Assembly (NCBI RefSeq): GCF_051014685.1
Contig: NW_027479036.1
Span: 124,001-188,000 of the forward strand
Origin: Ptiloglossa arizonensis
Taxonomy: Eukaryota > Arthropoda > Insecta > Hymenoptera > Colletidae
Length of the DNA: 64,000 nucleotides
Direction: 5' to 3'
A program made the translations under genes and the position numbers. Positions within the stretch are counted from its first letter, which is position 1. Every line of letters begins with the position of its first letter. Below the pieces are notes generated by a model. It was not told where the DNA came from. It searched no databases and saw only the letters and a program-made list of their open reading frames with translations. Of the stretch, positions 23,801 through 36,668 are shown one piece after another.

Positions 23801-23900
23801 GAATGGCCTAGGGACAAAATACACATACCGTTGTAATCGGGCTAGTTTCTACTTTCAGATGCAATAGGAATTTTTGGGTTAGGTCAATCCGTTCGCGAGA
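20899..23900 (+). repeat. Shuffled satellite stretch after the 14-monomer repeat
   Basis: The start, to about 21155, continues a third partial copy of the 2479-bp repeat. A two-monomer unit (AAATTGTTGAGAAG with ACACACACCG, then ACAGGTATTTTTGGG) recurs at about 20910, 21264, 21795 and 22680, mostly at multiples of 177 bp. Monomers with GGGGTAGGTC and GGTAGAGAAGGC are frequent. It contains no gene and no foreign insertion. Confidence 0.85.
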
Positions 23901-26900
23901 TATGCGAGTTTGAAGCTAAGAAATGGTTGAGAAGACAACAAATTTTTCGCATTTCTGCTGCTCCAAACGCTTAACCAGAATTGCCTAGGGAAAAAATACG
24001 CATACAGTTGTAATCGGGCGAGTTTCTACTTTCAGACGCAGCAGGAATTTTTGGGTTTGGTCAATCCGTTCGCGAGATATGGGACTCTGAATCTAAGAAA
24101 TGGTTGAGAAGGCAAAAAATTTTTCGCAATTCTGCTGCTCCAAACGCTTAACCAGAATGGCCTAGGGTAAAAATACACATACCGCTGTAATCGGGCGAGT
24201 TTCTACTTCCAGACTCAACAGGAATTTTTGGGTTAGGTCAATCCGTTCGGGAAATATGGGAGTTTGAAGTCAAGAAATGGTTGAGAAGGCAAAAAATTTT
24301 TCGCAATTCTGCTGCTCCAAACGCTTAACCAGAATGGCCTAGGGTAAAAATACACATACCGCTGTAATCGGGCGAGCTTCTACTTCCAGACGCAACAGGA
24401 ATTTTTGGGTTAGGTTAATCCGTTCGCGAAATATGGGAGTTTGAAGTCAAGGAATGGTTGAGAAGGCAAAAAATTTTTCGCAATTCTGCTGCTCCAAACG
24501 CTTAACCAGAATGGCCTAGGGAATAAATACACACACCGTTGTAATCGGGCGAGTTTCTACTTTCAGATGCAATAGGAATTTTTGGGTAGGTCAATCCGTT
24601 CGCGAGATATGGGAGTTTGAAGCTAAGAAATGGTAGAGAAGGCAACAAATTTTTCGCAATTCTGCTGCTCCAAACGCTTAACCAGAATGGCCTAGGGAAA
24701 AAATACACATACCGTTGTAATCGGGCGAGTTTCTACTTTCAGATGCAATAGGAATTTTTGGGTTGAGTCAATCCGTTCGCGAGATGTGGGAGTTTGAAGC
24801 CAAGGCATGGTTGAGAAGGCAAAAAATTTTTCGCAATTCTGCTGCTCCAAACGCTTAACCAGAATGGCCTAGGGAAAAAATACACTTACCGTTGTAATCG
24901 GGCGAGTTTCTACGTCCAGACGCTACAGGAATTTTTGGGTTAGGTCAATCCGTTCGCGAGATATGGGAGATTGAAGCCAAGAAATGTTTGAGAAGGCAAC
25001 AAATTTTTCGCAGTTCTGCTGCTCCAAACGCTTAACCAGAATGGCACAGGGAAAAAATACACATACCGTTGTAATCGGGCGAGTTTCTACTTTCAGATGC
25101 AATAGGAATTTTTGGGTTAGGTCAATCCGTTCGCGAGGTATGGGAGTTTGAAGCTAAGAAATGGTTGAGAAGACAACAAATTTTTCGGACTTCTGCTGCT
25201 CCAAACGCTTAACCAGAATGGCCTAGGGAGAAAATACACATACCGTTGTAATCGGGCTAGTTTCTACTTCCAGACTCAACAGGAATTTTTGGGTTAGGTC
25301 AATCCGTTCGCGAAATATGGGAGTTTGAAGTCAAGAAATGGTTGAGAAGGCAAAAAATTTTTCGCAATTCTGCTGCTCCAAACGCTTAACCAGAATGGCC
25401 TAGGGTAAAAATACACATACCGCTGTAATCGGGCGAGCTTCTACTTCCAGACGCAACAGGAATTTTTGGGTTAGGTCAATCCGTTCGCGAAATATGGGAG
25501 TTTGAAGTCAAGGAATGGTTGAGAAGGCAAAAAATTTTTCGCAATTCTGCTGCTCCAAACGCTTAACCAGAATGGCCTAGGGAAAAAATACACATACCGT
25601 TGTAATCGGGCGAGTTTCTACTTTCAGATGCAATAGGAATTTTTGGGTTGAGTCAATCCGTTCGCGAGATGTGGGAGTTTGAAGCCAAGGCATGGTTGAG
25701 AAGGCAAAAAATTTTTCGCAATTCTGCTGCTCCAAACGCTTAACCAGAATGGCCTAGGGAAAAAATACACTTACCGTTGTAATCGGGCGAGTTTCTACGT
25801 CCAGACGCTACAGGAATTTTTGGGTTAGGTCAATCCGTTCGCGAGATATGGGAGATTGAAGCCAAGAAATGTTTGAGAAGGCAACAAATTTTTCGCAGTT
25901 CTGCTGCTCCAAACGCTTAACCAGAATGGCACAGGGAAAAAATACACATACCGTTGTAATCGGGCGAGTTTCTACTTTCAGATGCAATAGGAATTTTTGG
26001 GTTAGGTCAATCCGTTCGCGAGGTATGGGAGTTTGAAGCTAAGAAATGGTTGAGAAGACAACAAATTTTTCGCATTTCTGCTGCTCCAAACGCTTAACCA
26101 GAATGGCCTAGGGAGAAAATACACATACCGTTGTAATCGGGCTAGTTTCTACTTTCAGATGCAATAGGAATTTTTGGGTTAGGTCAATCCGTTCGCGAGA
26201 TATGCGAGTTTGAAGCTAAGAAATGGTTGAGAAGACAACAAATTTTTCGCATTTCTGCTGCTCCAAACGCTTAACCAGAATTGCCTAGGGAAGAAATACG
26301 CATACAGTTGTAATCGGGCGAGTTTCTACTTTCAGACGCAGCAGGAATTTTTGGGTTTGGTCAATCCGTTCGCGAGATATGGGACTCTGAATCTAAGAAA
26401 TGGTTGAGAAGGCAAAAAATTTTTCGCAATTCTGCTGCTCCAAACGCTTAACCAGAATGGCCTAGGGTAAAAATACACATACCGCTGTAATCGGGCGAGT
26501 CTCTACTTCCAGACTCAACAGGAATTTTTGGGTTAGGTCAATCCGTTCGCGAAATATGGGAGTTTGAAGTCAAGAAATGGTTGAGAAGGCAAAAAATTTT
26601 TCGCAATTCTGCTACTCCAAACGCTTAACCAGAATGGCACAGGGAAAAAATACACATACCGTTGTAATCGGGCGAGTTTCTACTTTCACATGCAATAGGA
26701 ATTTTTGGGTTAGGTCAATCCGTTCGCGAGGTATGGGTGTTTGAAGCTAAGAAATGGTTGAGAAGACAACAAATTTTTCGCACTTCTGCTGCTCCAAACG
26801 CTTAACCAGAATGGCCTAGGGAAAAAATACACATATCGTTGTAATCGGGCGAGTTTCTACTTTCAGATGCAATAGGAATTTTTGGGGTAGGTCAATCCGT

Positions 26901-28000
26901 TCGCGAGATATGCGTGTTTGAAGCTAAGAAATGGTTGAGAAGACAACAAATTTTTCGCAATTCTGCTGCTCCAAACGCTTAACCAGAATTGCCTAGGGAA
27001 AAAATACGCATACAGTTGTAATCGGGCTAGTTTCTACTTTCAGATGCAATAGGAATTTTTGGGTTAGGTCAATCCGTTCGCGAGATATGCGGGTTTGAAG
27101 CTAAGAAATGGTTGAGAAGACAACAAATTTTTCGCATTTCTGCTGCTCCAAACGCTTAACCAGAATTGCCTAGGGATAAAATACGCATACAGTTGTAATC
27201 GGGCGAGTTTCTACTTTCAGACGCAGCAGGAATTTTTGGGTTTGGTCAATCCGTTCGCGAGATATGGGACTTTGAATCTAAGAAATGGTTGAGAAGGCAA
27301 AAAATTTTTCGCAATTCTGCTGCTCCAAACGCTTAACCAGAATGGCCTAGGGTAAAAATACACATACCGCTGTAATCGGGCGAGTTTCTACTTCCAGACG
27401 CAACAGGAATTTTTGGGTTAGGTCAATCCGTTCGCGAAATATGGGAGTTTGAAGTCAAGGAATGGTTGAGAAGGCAAAAAATGTTTCGCAATTCTGCTGC
27501 TGCAAACGCTTAACCAGAATGGCCTAGGGAATAAATACACATACCGTTGTAATCGGGCGAGTTTCTACTTTCAGATGCAATAGGAATTTTTGGGTAGGTC
27601 AATCCGTTCGCGAGATATGGGAGTTTGAAGCTAAGAAATGGTAGAGAAGGCAACATATTTTTCGCAATTCTGCTGCTCCAAACGCTTAACCAGAATGGCC
27701 TAGGGAAAAAATACACATACCGTTGTAATCGGGCGAGTTTCTACTTTCAGATGCAATAGGAATTTTTGGGTTAGGTCAATCCGTTCGCGAGATGTGGGAG
27801 TTTGAAGCCAAGGCATGGTTGAGAAGGCAAAAAATTTTTCGCAATTCTGCTGCTCCAAACGCTTAACCAGAATGGCCTAGGGAAAAAATAAACATACCGT
27901 TGTAATCGGGCGAGTTTCTACTTTCAGATGCAATACGAATTTTTGGGTTAGGTCAATCCGTTCGCGAGATATGGGAGTTCGAAGCTAAGAAATGGTTGAG
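23901..28000 (+). repeat. Satellite stretch with nested 5-, 6- and 13-monomer duplications
   Basis: The rare marker GGGACTCTGAATC recurs at 24081 and 26381 (shift 2300 bp, 13 monomers). GGGCGAGCTTCTACTTCC recurs at 24370 and 25431 (1061 bp, 6 monomers), while GGGTTGAGTCAATCC recurs at 24760 and 25645 (885 bp, 5 monomers). One monomer has therefore been lost between those two markers in the second copy. Unit-length variants with GGGTAGGTC (one T lost) occur near 23170, 24580 and 27590. Confidence 0.85.
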
Positions 28001-31000
28001 AAGACAACAAATTTTTCGCACTTCTGCTGCTCCAAACGCTTAACCAGAATGGCCTAGGGTAAAAATACACATACCGTTGTAATCGGGCGAGTTTCTACTT
28101 TCAGATGCAACAGGAATTTTTGGGTCAGGTCAATCCGTTCGCGAGATATGGGAGTTTGAAGCTAAGAAATGGTTGAGAAGACAACAATTTTTCGCACTTC
28201 TGCTGCTCCAAACGCTTAACCAGAATGGCCCAGGGAAAAAATACACATACCGTTGTAATCGGGCGAGTTTCTACATTCAGATGCAATAGGAATTTTTGGG
28301 TTAGGTCAATCCGTTCGCGAGAAATGGGAGTTTGAAGCCAAGAAATGTATGAGAAGGCAAAAAATTTTTCGCAATTCTGCTGCTCCAAACGCTTAACCAG
28401 AATGGCCTAGTGAAAAAATACACTTACCGTTGTGATCGGGCGAGTTTCTACTTCCAGACGCTACAGGAATTTTTGGGTTAGGTCAATCCGTTCGCGAGAT
28501 ATGGGAGTTTGAAGCCAAGAAATGGTTGAGAAGGCAAAAAATTTTTCGCAATTCTGCTGCTCCAAACGCTTAACCAGAATGGCCTAGGGAAAAAATACAC
28601 ATACCGCTGTAATCGCGCGAGTTTCTACTTTCAGATGCAACAGGAATTTTTGGGTTAGGTCAATCCGTTCGCGAGATATGGGAGTTTGAAGCCAAGAAAT
28701 GTATGAGAAGGCAAAAAATTTTTCGCAATTCTGCTGCTCCAAACGCTTAACCAGAATGGCCTAGTGAAAAAATACACTTACCGTTGTGATCGGGCGAGTT
28801 TCTACTTCCAGACGCTACAGGAATTTTTGGGTTAGGTCAATCCGTTCGCGAGATATGGGAGTTTGAAGCCAAGAAATGGTTGAGAAGGCAAAAAATTTTT
28901 CGCAATTCTGCTGCTCCAAACGCTTAACCAGAATGGCCTAGGGAAAAAATACACATACCGCTGTAATCGCGCGAGTTTCTACTTTCAGATGCAACAGGAA
29001 TTTTTGGGTTAGGTCAATCCGTTCGCGAGATATGGGAGTTTGAAGCCAAGAAATGGTTAGAAGGCAAAAAATTTTTCGCAATTCTGCTGCTCCAAACGCT
29101 TAACCAGAATGGCCTAGGGAGAAAATACACATACCGTTGTAATCGGGCTAGTTTCTACTTTCAGATGCAATAGGAATTTTTGGGTTAGGTCAATCCGTTC
29201 GCGAGATATGGGAGTTTGAAGCTAAGAAATTGTTGAGAAGACAACAAATTTTTCGCAATTCTGCTGCTCCAAACGCTTGACCAGAATGGGCTAGGGAAGA
29301 AATACACACACCGTTGTAATCGGGCGAGTTTCTACTTTCAGACGCAACCGGTATTTTTGGGTTAGGTCAATCCGTTCGCGAGATATGGGAGTTTGAAGCC
29401 AAGAAGTGGTTGAGAAGGCAAAAAATTTTTCGCATTTCTGCTGCTCCAAACGCTTAACCAGAATGGCCTAGGGAAAAAATGCACATACCGTTGTAATCGG
29501 GCGAGTTTCTACTTTCAGATGCAATAGGAATTTTTGGGTTAGGTCAATCCGTTCGCGAGATGTGGGAGTTTGAAGCCAAGGCATGGTTGAGACGGCAGAA
29601 AATTTTTCGCAATTCTGCTGCTCCAAACGCTTAACCAGAATGGCCTAGGGAAAAAATAAACATACCGTTGTAATCGGGCGAGTTTCTACTTTCAGATGCA
29701 ATAGGAATTTTTGGGATAGGTCAATCCGTTCGCGAGATATGGGAGTTTGAAGCTAAGAAATGGTTGAGAAGACAACAAATTTTTCGCAATTCTGCTGCTC
29801 CAAACGCTTAACCAGAGTGGCCTAGGGAAAAAATACACATACCGTTGTAATCGGGCGAGTTTCTACTTTCAGACGCAACAGGAATTTTTGGCTTAGGTCA
29901 ATCCGTTCGCGAGAAATGGGAGTTTGAAGCCAAGAAATGTATCAGAAGGCAAAAAATTTTTCGCAATTCTGCTGCTCCAAACGCTTAACCAGAATGGCCT
30001 TGGGAAAAAATACACTTACCGTTGTAATCGGGCGAGTTTCTACGTCCAGACGCTACAGGAATTTTTGGGTTAGGTCAATCCGTTCGCGAGATATGGGAGT
30101 TTGAAGCCAAGAAATGTTTGAGAAGGCAACAAATTTTTCGCAGTTCTGCTGCTCCAAACGCTTAACCAGAATGGCCCAGGGAAAAAATACACATACCGTT
30201 GTAATCGGGCGAGTTTCTACTTTCAGATGCAATAGGAATTTTTGGGTTAGGTCAATCCGTTCGCGAGATATGGGAGTTTGAAGCTAAGAAATGGTTGAGA
30301 AGACAACAAATTTTTCGCACTTCTGCTGCTCCAAACGCTTAACCAGAATGGCCTAGGGAAAAAATACACATACCGTTGTAATCGGGCGAGTTTCTACTTT
30401 CAGATGCAATAGGAATTTTTGGGGTAGGTCAATCCGTTCGCGAGATATGGGAGTTTGAAGCTAAGAAATGGTAGAGAAGGCAACAAATTTTTCGCAATTC
30501 TGCTGCTCCAAACGCTTAACCAGAATGGCCTAGGAACAAAATACACATACCGTTGTAATCGGGCGAGTTTCTACTTTCAGATGGAATAGGAATTTTTGGG
30601 TTAGGTCAATCCGTTCGCGAGATATGGGAGTTTGAAGCTAAGAAATGGTTGAGAAGACAACAAATTTTTCGCAATTCTGCTGCTCCAAACCCTTAACCAG
30701 AATGGCCTAGGGAAAAAATAAGCATACAATTGTAATCGGGCGAGTTTCTACTTTCAGATGCAACAGGAATTTTTGGGTTAGGTCAATCCGTTCGCGAGAT
30801 ATGGGAGTTTGAAGCTAAGAAATGGTTGAGAAGACAACAAATTTTTCGCAATTCTGCTGCTCCAAACGCTTGACCAGAATGGGCTGGGGAAAAAATACAC
30901 ATACCGATGTAATAGGACGAGTTTCTACTTCCAGACGCTACAGGAATTTTTGGGTTAGGTCAATCCGTTCGCGAAATATGGGAGTTTGAAGTCAAGGAAT

Positions 31001-32245
31001 GGTTGAGAAGGCAAAAAATTTTTCGCAATTCTGCTGCTCCAAACGCTTAACCAGAATGGCCTAGGGAATAAATACACATACCGTTGTAATCGGGCGAGTT
31101 TCTACTTTCAGATGCAATAGGAATTTTTGGGTAGGTCAATCCGTTCGCGAGATATGGGAGTTTGAAGCTAAGAAATGGTAGAGAAGGCAACAAATTTTTC
31201 GCAATTCTGCTGCTCCAAACGCTTAACCAGAATGGCCTAGGGAAAAAATACACATACCGTTGTAATCGGGCGAGTTTCTACTTTCAGATGCAATAGGAAT
31301 TTTTGGGTTAGGTCAATCCGTTCGCGAGATGTGGGAGTTTGAAGCCAAGGCATGGTTCAGAAGGCAAAAAATTTTTCGCAATTCTGCTGCTCCAAACGCT
31401 TAACCAGAATGGCCTAGGGAAAAAATAAACATACCGTTGTAATCGGGCGAGTTTCTACTTTCAGATGCAATAGGAATTTTTGGGTTAGGTCAATCCGTTC
31501 GCGAGAAATGGGAGTTTGAAGCCAAGAAATGTATGAGAAGGCAAAAAATTTTTCGCAATTCTGCTGCTCCAAACGCTTAACCAGAATGGCCTAGGGAAAA
31601 AATACACTTACCGTTGTAATCGGGCGAGTTTCTACGTCCAGACGCTACAGGAATTTTTGGGTTAGGTCAATCCGATCGCGAGATATGGGAGTTTGAAGCC
31701 AAGAAATGTTTGAGAAGGCAACAAATTTTTCGCAGTTCTGCTGCTCCAAACGCTTAACCAGAATGGCCCAGGGAAAAAATACACATACCATTGTAATCGG
31801 GCGAGTTTCTACTTTCAGATGCAATAGGAATTTTTGGGTTAGGTCAATCCGTTCGCGAGATATGGGAGTTTGAAGCTAAGAAATGGTTGAGAAGACAACA
31901 AATTTTTCGCACTTCTGCTGCTCCAAACGCTTAACCAGAATGGCCTAGGGAAAAAATACACGTACCGTTGTAATCGGGCGAGTTTCTACTTTCAGATGCA
32001 ATAGGAATTTTTGGGGTAGGTCAATCCGTTCGCGAGATATGGGAGTTTGAAGCTAAGAAATGGTAGAGAAGGCAACAAATTTTTCGCAATTCTGCTGCTC
32101 CAAACGCTTAACCAGAATGGCCTAGGAACAAAATACACATACCGTTGTAATCGGGCGAGTTTCTACTTTCAGATGGAATAGGAATTTTTGGGTTAGGTCA
32201 ATCCGTTCGCGAGATATGCGAGTTTGAAGCTAAGAAATGGTTGAG
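28000..32245 (+). repeat. 24-monomer (4245-bp) higher-order block, copy 1
   Basis: This is followed head to tail by a close copy at +4245 bp (24 x 177 - 3). Shared rare markers are GGGTCAGGTC, GACAACAATTTTTCGC (one A lost), TAGTGAAAAAATACACTTACC with TGTGATCGGG, ATGGTTAGAAGG (one G lost, 29056 and 33301), GCAACCGGTATT, GAGACGGCAG, TTGGGATAGG, AGATGGAATAGG and CCAAACCCTTAACC. Only a few substitutions separate the copies over most of their length, so the duplication looks recent. Confidence 0.92.
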
Positions 32246-35200
32246 AAGACAACAAATTTTTCGCACTTCTGCTGCTCCAAACGCTTAACCAGAATGGCCT
32301 AGGGTAAAAATACACATACCGTTGTAATCGGGCGAGTTTCTACTTTCAGATGCAACAGGAATTTTTGGGTCAGGTCAATCCGTTCGCGAGATATGGGAGT
32401 TTGAAGCTAAGAAATGGTTGAGAAGACAACAATTTTTCGCACTTCTGCTGCTCCAAACGCTTAACCAGAATGGCCCAGGGAAAAAATACACATACCGTTG
32501 TAATCGGGCGAGTTTCTACATTCAGATGCAATAGGAATTTTTGGGTTAGGTCAATCCGTTCGCGAGAAATGGGAGTTTGAAGCCAAGAAATGTATGAGAA
32601 GGCAAAAAATTTTTCGCAATTCTGCTGCTCCAAACGCTTAACCAGAATGGCCTAGTGAAAAAATACACTTACCGTTGTGATCGGGCGAGTTTCTACTTCC
32701 AGACGCTACAGGAATTTTTGGGTTAGGTCAATCCGTTCGCGAGATATGGGAGTTTGAAGCCAAGAAATGGTTGAGAAGGCAAAAAATTTTTCGCAATTCT
32801 GCTGCTCCAAACGCTTAACCAGAATGGCCTAGGGAAAAAATACACATACCGCTGTAATCGCGCGAGTTTCTACTTTCAGATGCAACAGGAATTTTTGGGT
32901 TAGGTCAATCCGTTCGCGAGATATGGGAGTTTGAAGCCAAGAAATGTATGAGAAGGCAAAAAATTTTTCGCAATTCTGCTGCTCCAAACGCTTAACCAGA
33001 ATGGCCTAGTGAAAAAATACACTTACCGTTGTGATCGGGCGAGTTTCTACTTCCAGACGCTACAGGAATTTTTGGGTTAGGTCAATCCGTTCGCGAGATA
33101 TGGGAGTTTGAAGCCAAGAAATGGTTGAGAAGGCAAAAAATTTTTCGCAATTCTGCTGCTCCAAACGCTTAACCAGAATGGCCTAGGGAAAAAATACACA
33201 TACCGCTGTAATCGCGCGAGTTTCTACTTTCAGATGCAACAGGAATTTTTGGGTTAGGTCAATCCGTTCGCGAGATATGGGAGTTTGAAGCCAAGAAATG
33301 GTTAGAAGGCAAAAAATTTTTCGCAATTCTGCTGCTCCAAACGCTTAACCAGAATGGCCTAGGGAGAAAATACACATACCGTTGTAATCGGGTTAGTTTC
33401 TACTTTCAGATGCAATAGGAATTTTTGGGTTAGGTCAATCCGTTCGCGAGATATGGGAGTTTGAAGCTAAGAAATTGTTGAGAAGACAACAAATTTTTCG
33501 CAATTCTGCTGCTCCAAACGCTTGACCAGAATGGGCTAGGGAAGAAATACACACACCGTTGTAATCGGGCGAGTTTCTACTTTCAGACGCAACCGGTATT
33601 TTTGGGTTAGGTCAATCCGTTCGCGAGATATGGGAGTTTGAAGCCAAGAAATGGTTGAGAAGGCAAAAAATTTTTCGCATTTCTGCTGCTCCAAACGCTT
33701 AACCAGAATGGCCTAGGGAAAAAATGCACATACCGTTGTAATCGGGCGAGTTTCTACTTTCAGATGCAATAGGAATTTTTGGGTTAGGTCAATCCGTTCG
33801 CGAGATGTGGGAGTTTGAAGCCAAGGCATGGTTGAGACGGCAGAAAATTTTTCGCAATTCTGCTGCTCCAAACGCTTAACCAGAATGGCCTAGGGAAAAA
33901 ATAAACATACCGTTGTAATCGGGCGAGTTTCTACTTTCAGATGCAATAGGAATTTTTGGGATAGGTCAATCCGTTCGCGAGATATGGGAGTTTGAAGCTA
34001 AGAAATGGTTGAGAAGACAACAAATTTTTCGCAATTCTGCTGCTCCAAACGCTTAACCAGAGTGGCCTAGGGAAAAAATACACATACCGTTGTAATCGGG
34101 CGAGTTTCTACTTTCAGACGCAACAGGAATTTTTGGTTTAGGTCAATCCGTTCGCGAGAAATGGGAGTTTGAAGCCAAGAAATGTATCGGAAGGCAAAAA
34201 ATTTTTCGCAATTCTGCTGCTCCAAACGCTTAACCAGAATGGCCTTGGGAAAAAATACACTTACCGTTGTAATCGGGCGAGTTTCTACGTCCAGACGCTA
34301 CAGGAATTTTTGGGTTAGGTCAATCCGTTCGCGAGATATGGGAGTTTGAAGCCAAGAAATGTTTGAGAAGGCAACAAATTTTTCGCAGTTCTGCTGCTCC
34401 AAACGCTTAACCAGAATGGCCCAGGGAAAAAATACACATACCGTTGTAATCGGGCGAGTTTCTACTTTCAGATGCAATAGGAATTTTTGGGTTAGGTCAA
34501 TCCGTTCGCGAGATATGGGAGTTTGAAGCTAAGAAATGGTTGAGAAGACAACAAATTTTTCGCACTTCTGCTGCTCCAAACGCTTAACCAGAATGGCCTA
34601 GGGAAAAAATACACATACCGTTGTAATCGGGCGAGTTTCTACTTTCAGATGCAATAGGAATTTTTGGGGTAGGTCAATCCGTTCGCGAGATATGGGAGTT
34701 TGAAGCTAAGAAATGGTAGAGAAGGCAACAAATTTTTCGCAATTCTGCTGCTCCAAACGCTTAACCAGAATGGCCTAGGAACAAAATACACATACCGTTG
34801 TAATCGGGCGAGTTTCTACTTTCAGATGGAATAGGAATTTTTGGGTTAGGTCAATCCGTTCGCGAGATATGGGAGTTTGAAGCTAAGAAATGGTTGAGAA
34901 GACAACAAATTTTTCGCAATTCTGCTGCTCCAAACCCTTAACCAGAATGGCCTAGGGAAAAAATAAGCATACAATTGTAATCGGGCGAGTTTCTACTTTC
35001 AGATGCAACAGGAATTTTTGGGTTAGGTCAATCCGTTCGCGAGATATGGGAGTTTGAAGCTAAGAAATGGTTGAGAAGACAACAAATTTTTCGCAATTCT
35101 GCTGCTCCAAACGCTTGACCAGAATGGGCTAGGGAAAAAATACACATACCGATGTAATAGGGCGAGTTTCTACTTCCAGACGCTACAGGAATTTTTGGGT

Positions 35201-36668
35201 TAGGTCAATCCGTTCGCGAAATATGGGAGTTTGAAGTCAAGGAATGGTTGAGAAGGCAAAAAATTTTTCGCAATTCTGCTGCTCCAAACGCTTAACCAGA
35301 ATGGCCTAGGGAATAAATACACATACCGTTGTAATCGGGCGAGTTTCTACTTTCAGATGCAATAGGAATTTTTGGGTAGGTCAATCCGTTCGCGAGATAT
35401 GGGAGTTTGAAGCTAAGAAATGGTAGAGAAGGCAACAAATTTTTCGCAATTCTGCTGCTCCAAACGCTTAACCAGAATGGCCTAGGGAAAAAATAAACAT
35501 ACCGTTGTAATCGGGCGAGTTTCTACTTTCAGATGCAATAGGAATTTTTGGGTTAGGTCAATCCGTTCGCGAAATATGGGAGTTTGAAGTCAAGGAATGG
35601 TTGAGAAGGCAAAAAATTTTTCGCAATTCTGCTGCTCCAAACGCTTAACCAGAATGGCCTAGGGAATAAATACACATACCGTTGTAATCGGGCGAGTTTC
35701 TACTTTCAGATGCAATAGGAATTTTTGGGTTAGGTCAATCCGTTCGCGAGATGTGGGAGTTTGAAGCCAAGGCATGGTTCAGAAGGCAAAAAATTTTTCG
35801 CAATTCTGCTGCTCCAAACGCTTAACCAGAATGGCCTAGGGAAAAAATAAACATACCGTTGTAATCGGGCGAGTTTCTACTTTCAGATGCAATAGGAATT
35901 TTTGGGTTATGTCAATCCGTTCGCGAGAAATGGGAGTTTGAAGCCAAGAAATGTATGAGAAGGCAAAAAATTTTTCGCAATTCTGCTGCTCCAAACGCTT
36001 AACCAGAATGGCCTAGGGAAAAAATACACTTACCGATGTAATCGGGCGAGTTTCTACGTCCAGACGCTACAGGAATTTTTGGGTTAGGTCAATCCGATCG
36101 CGACATATGGGAGTTTGAAGCCAAGAAATGTTTGAGAAGGCAACAAATTTTTCGCAGTTCTGCTGCTCCAAACGCTTAACCAGAATGGCCCAGGGAAAAA
36201 ATACACATACCATTGTAATCGGGCGAGTTTCTACTTTCAGATGCAATAGGAATTTTTGGGTTAGGTCAATCCGTTCGCGAGATATGGGAGTTTGAAGCTA
36301 AGAAATGGTTGAGAAGACAACAAATTTTTCGCACTTCTGCTGCTCCAAACGCTTAACCAGAATGGCCTAGGGAAAAAATACACATACCGTTGTAATCGGG
36401 CGAGTTTCTACTTTCAGATGCAATAGGAATTTTTGGGGTAGGTCAATCCGTTCGCGAGATATGGGAGTTTGAAGCTAAGAAATGGTAGAGAAGGCAACAA
36501 ATTTTTCGCAATTCTGCTGCTCCAAACGCTTAACCAGAATGGCCTAGGAACAAAATACACATACCGTTGTAATCGGGCGAGTTTCTACTTTCAGATGGAA
36601 TAGGAATTTTTGGGTTAGGTCAATCCGTTCGCGAGATATGCGAGTTTGAAGCTAAGAAATGGTTGAGA
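32246..36668 (+). repeat. 25-monomer (~4422-bp) higher-order block, copy 2
   Basis: This is a copy of 28000-32245 with one extra monomer. The shift is 4245 bp up to about 35560 and 4422 bp from about 35740, so one monomer (GAAATATGGG with GAAGTCAAGG subtype) was gained here or lost in copy 1. Later shared markers are CCGATCGCGA (31673 and 36095) and ACCATTGTAATCGGG. Substitutions noticed include GGGTTAG for GGGCTAG near 33391, ATCGGAAGG for ATCAGAAGG near 34188 and GACATATGG for GAGATATGG near 36103. Confidence 0.9.

Noticed and set aside
23087..24708. Repeated 68-codon minus-strand frames
   Set aside because: A one-base loss (GGGTAGGTC) shifts the frame in these monomers and creates the same artefact each time; similar cases lie at 27510, 31047, 39361, 42545, 48384 and 50153.
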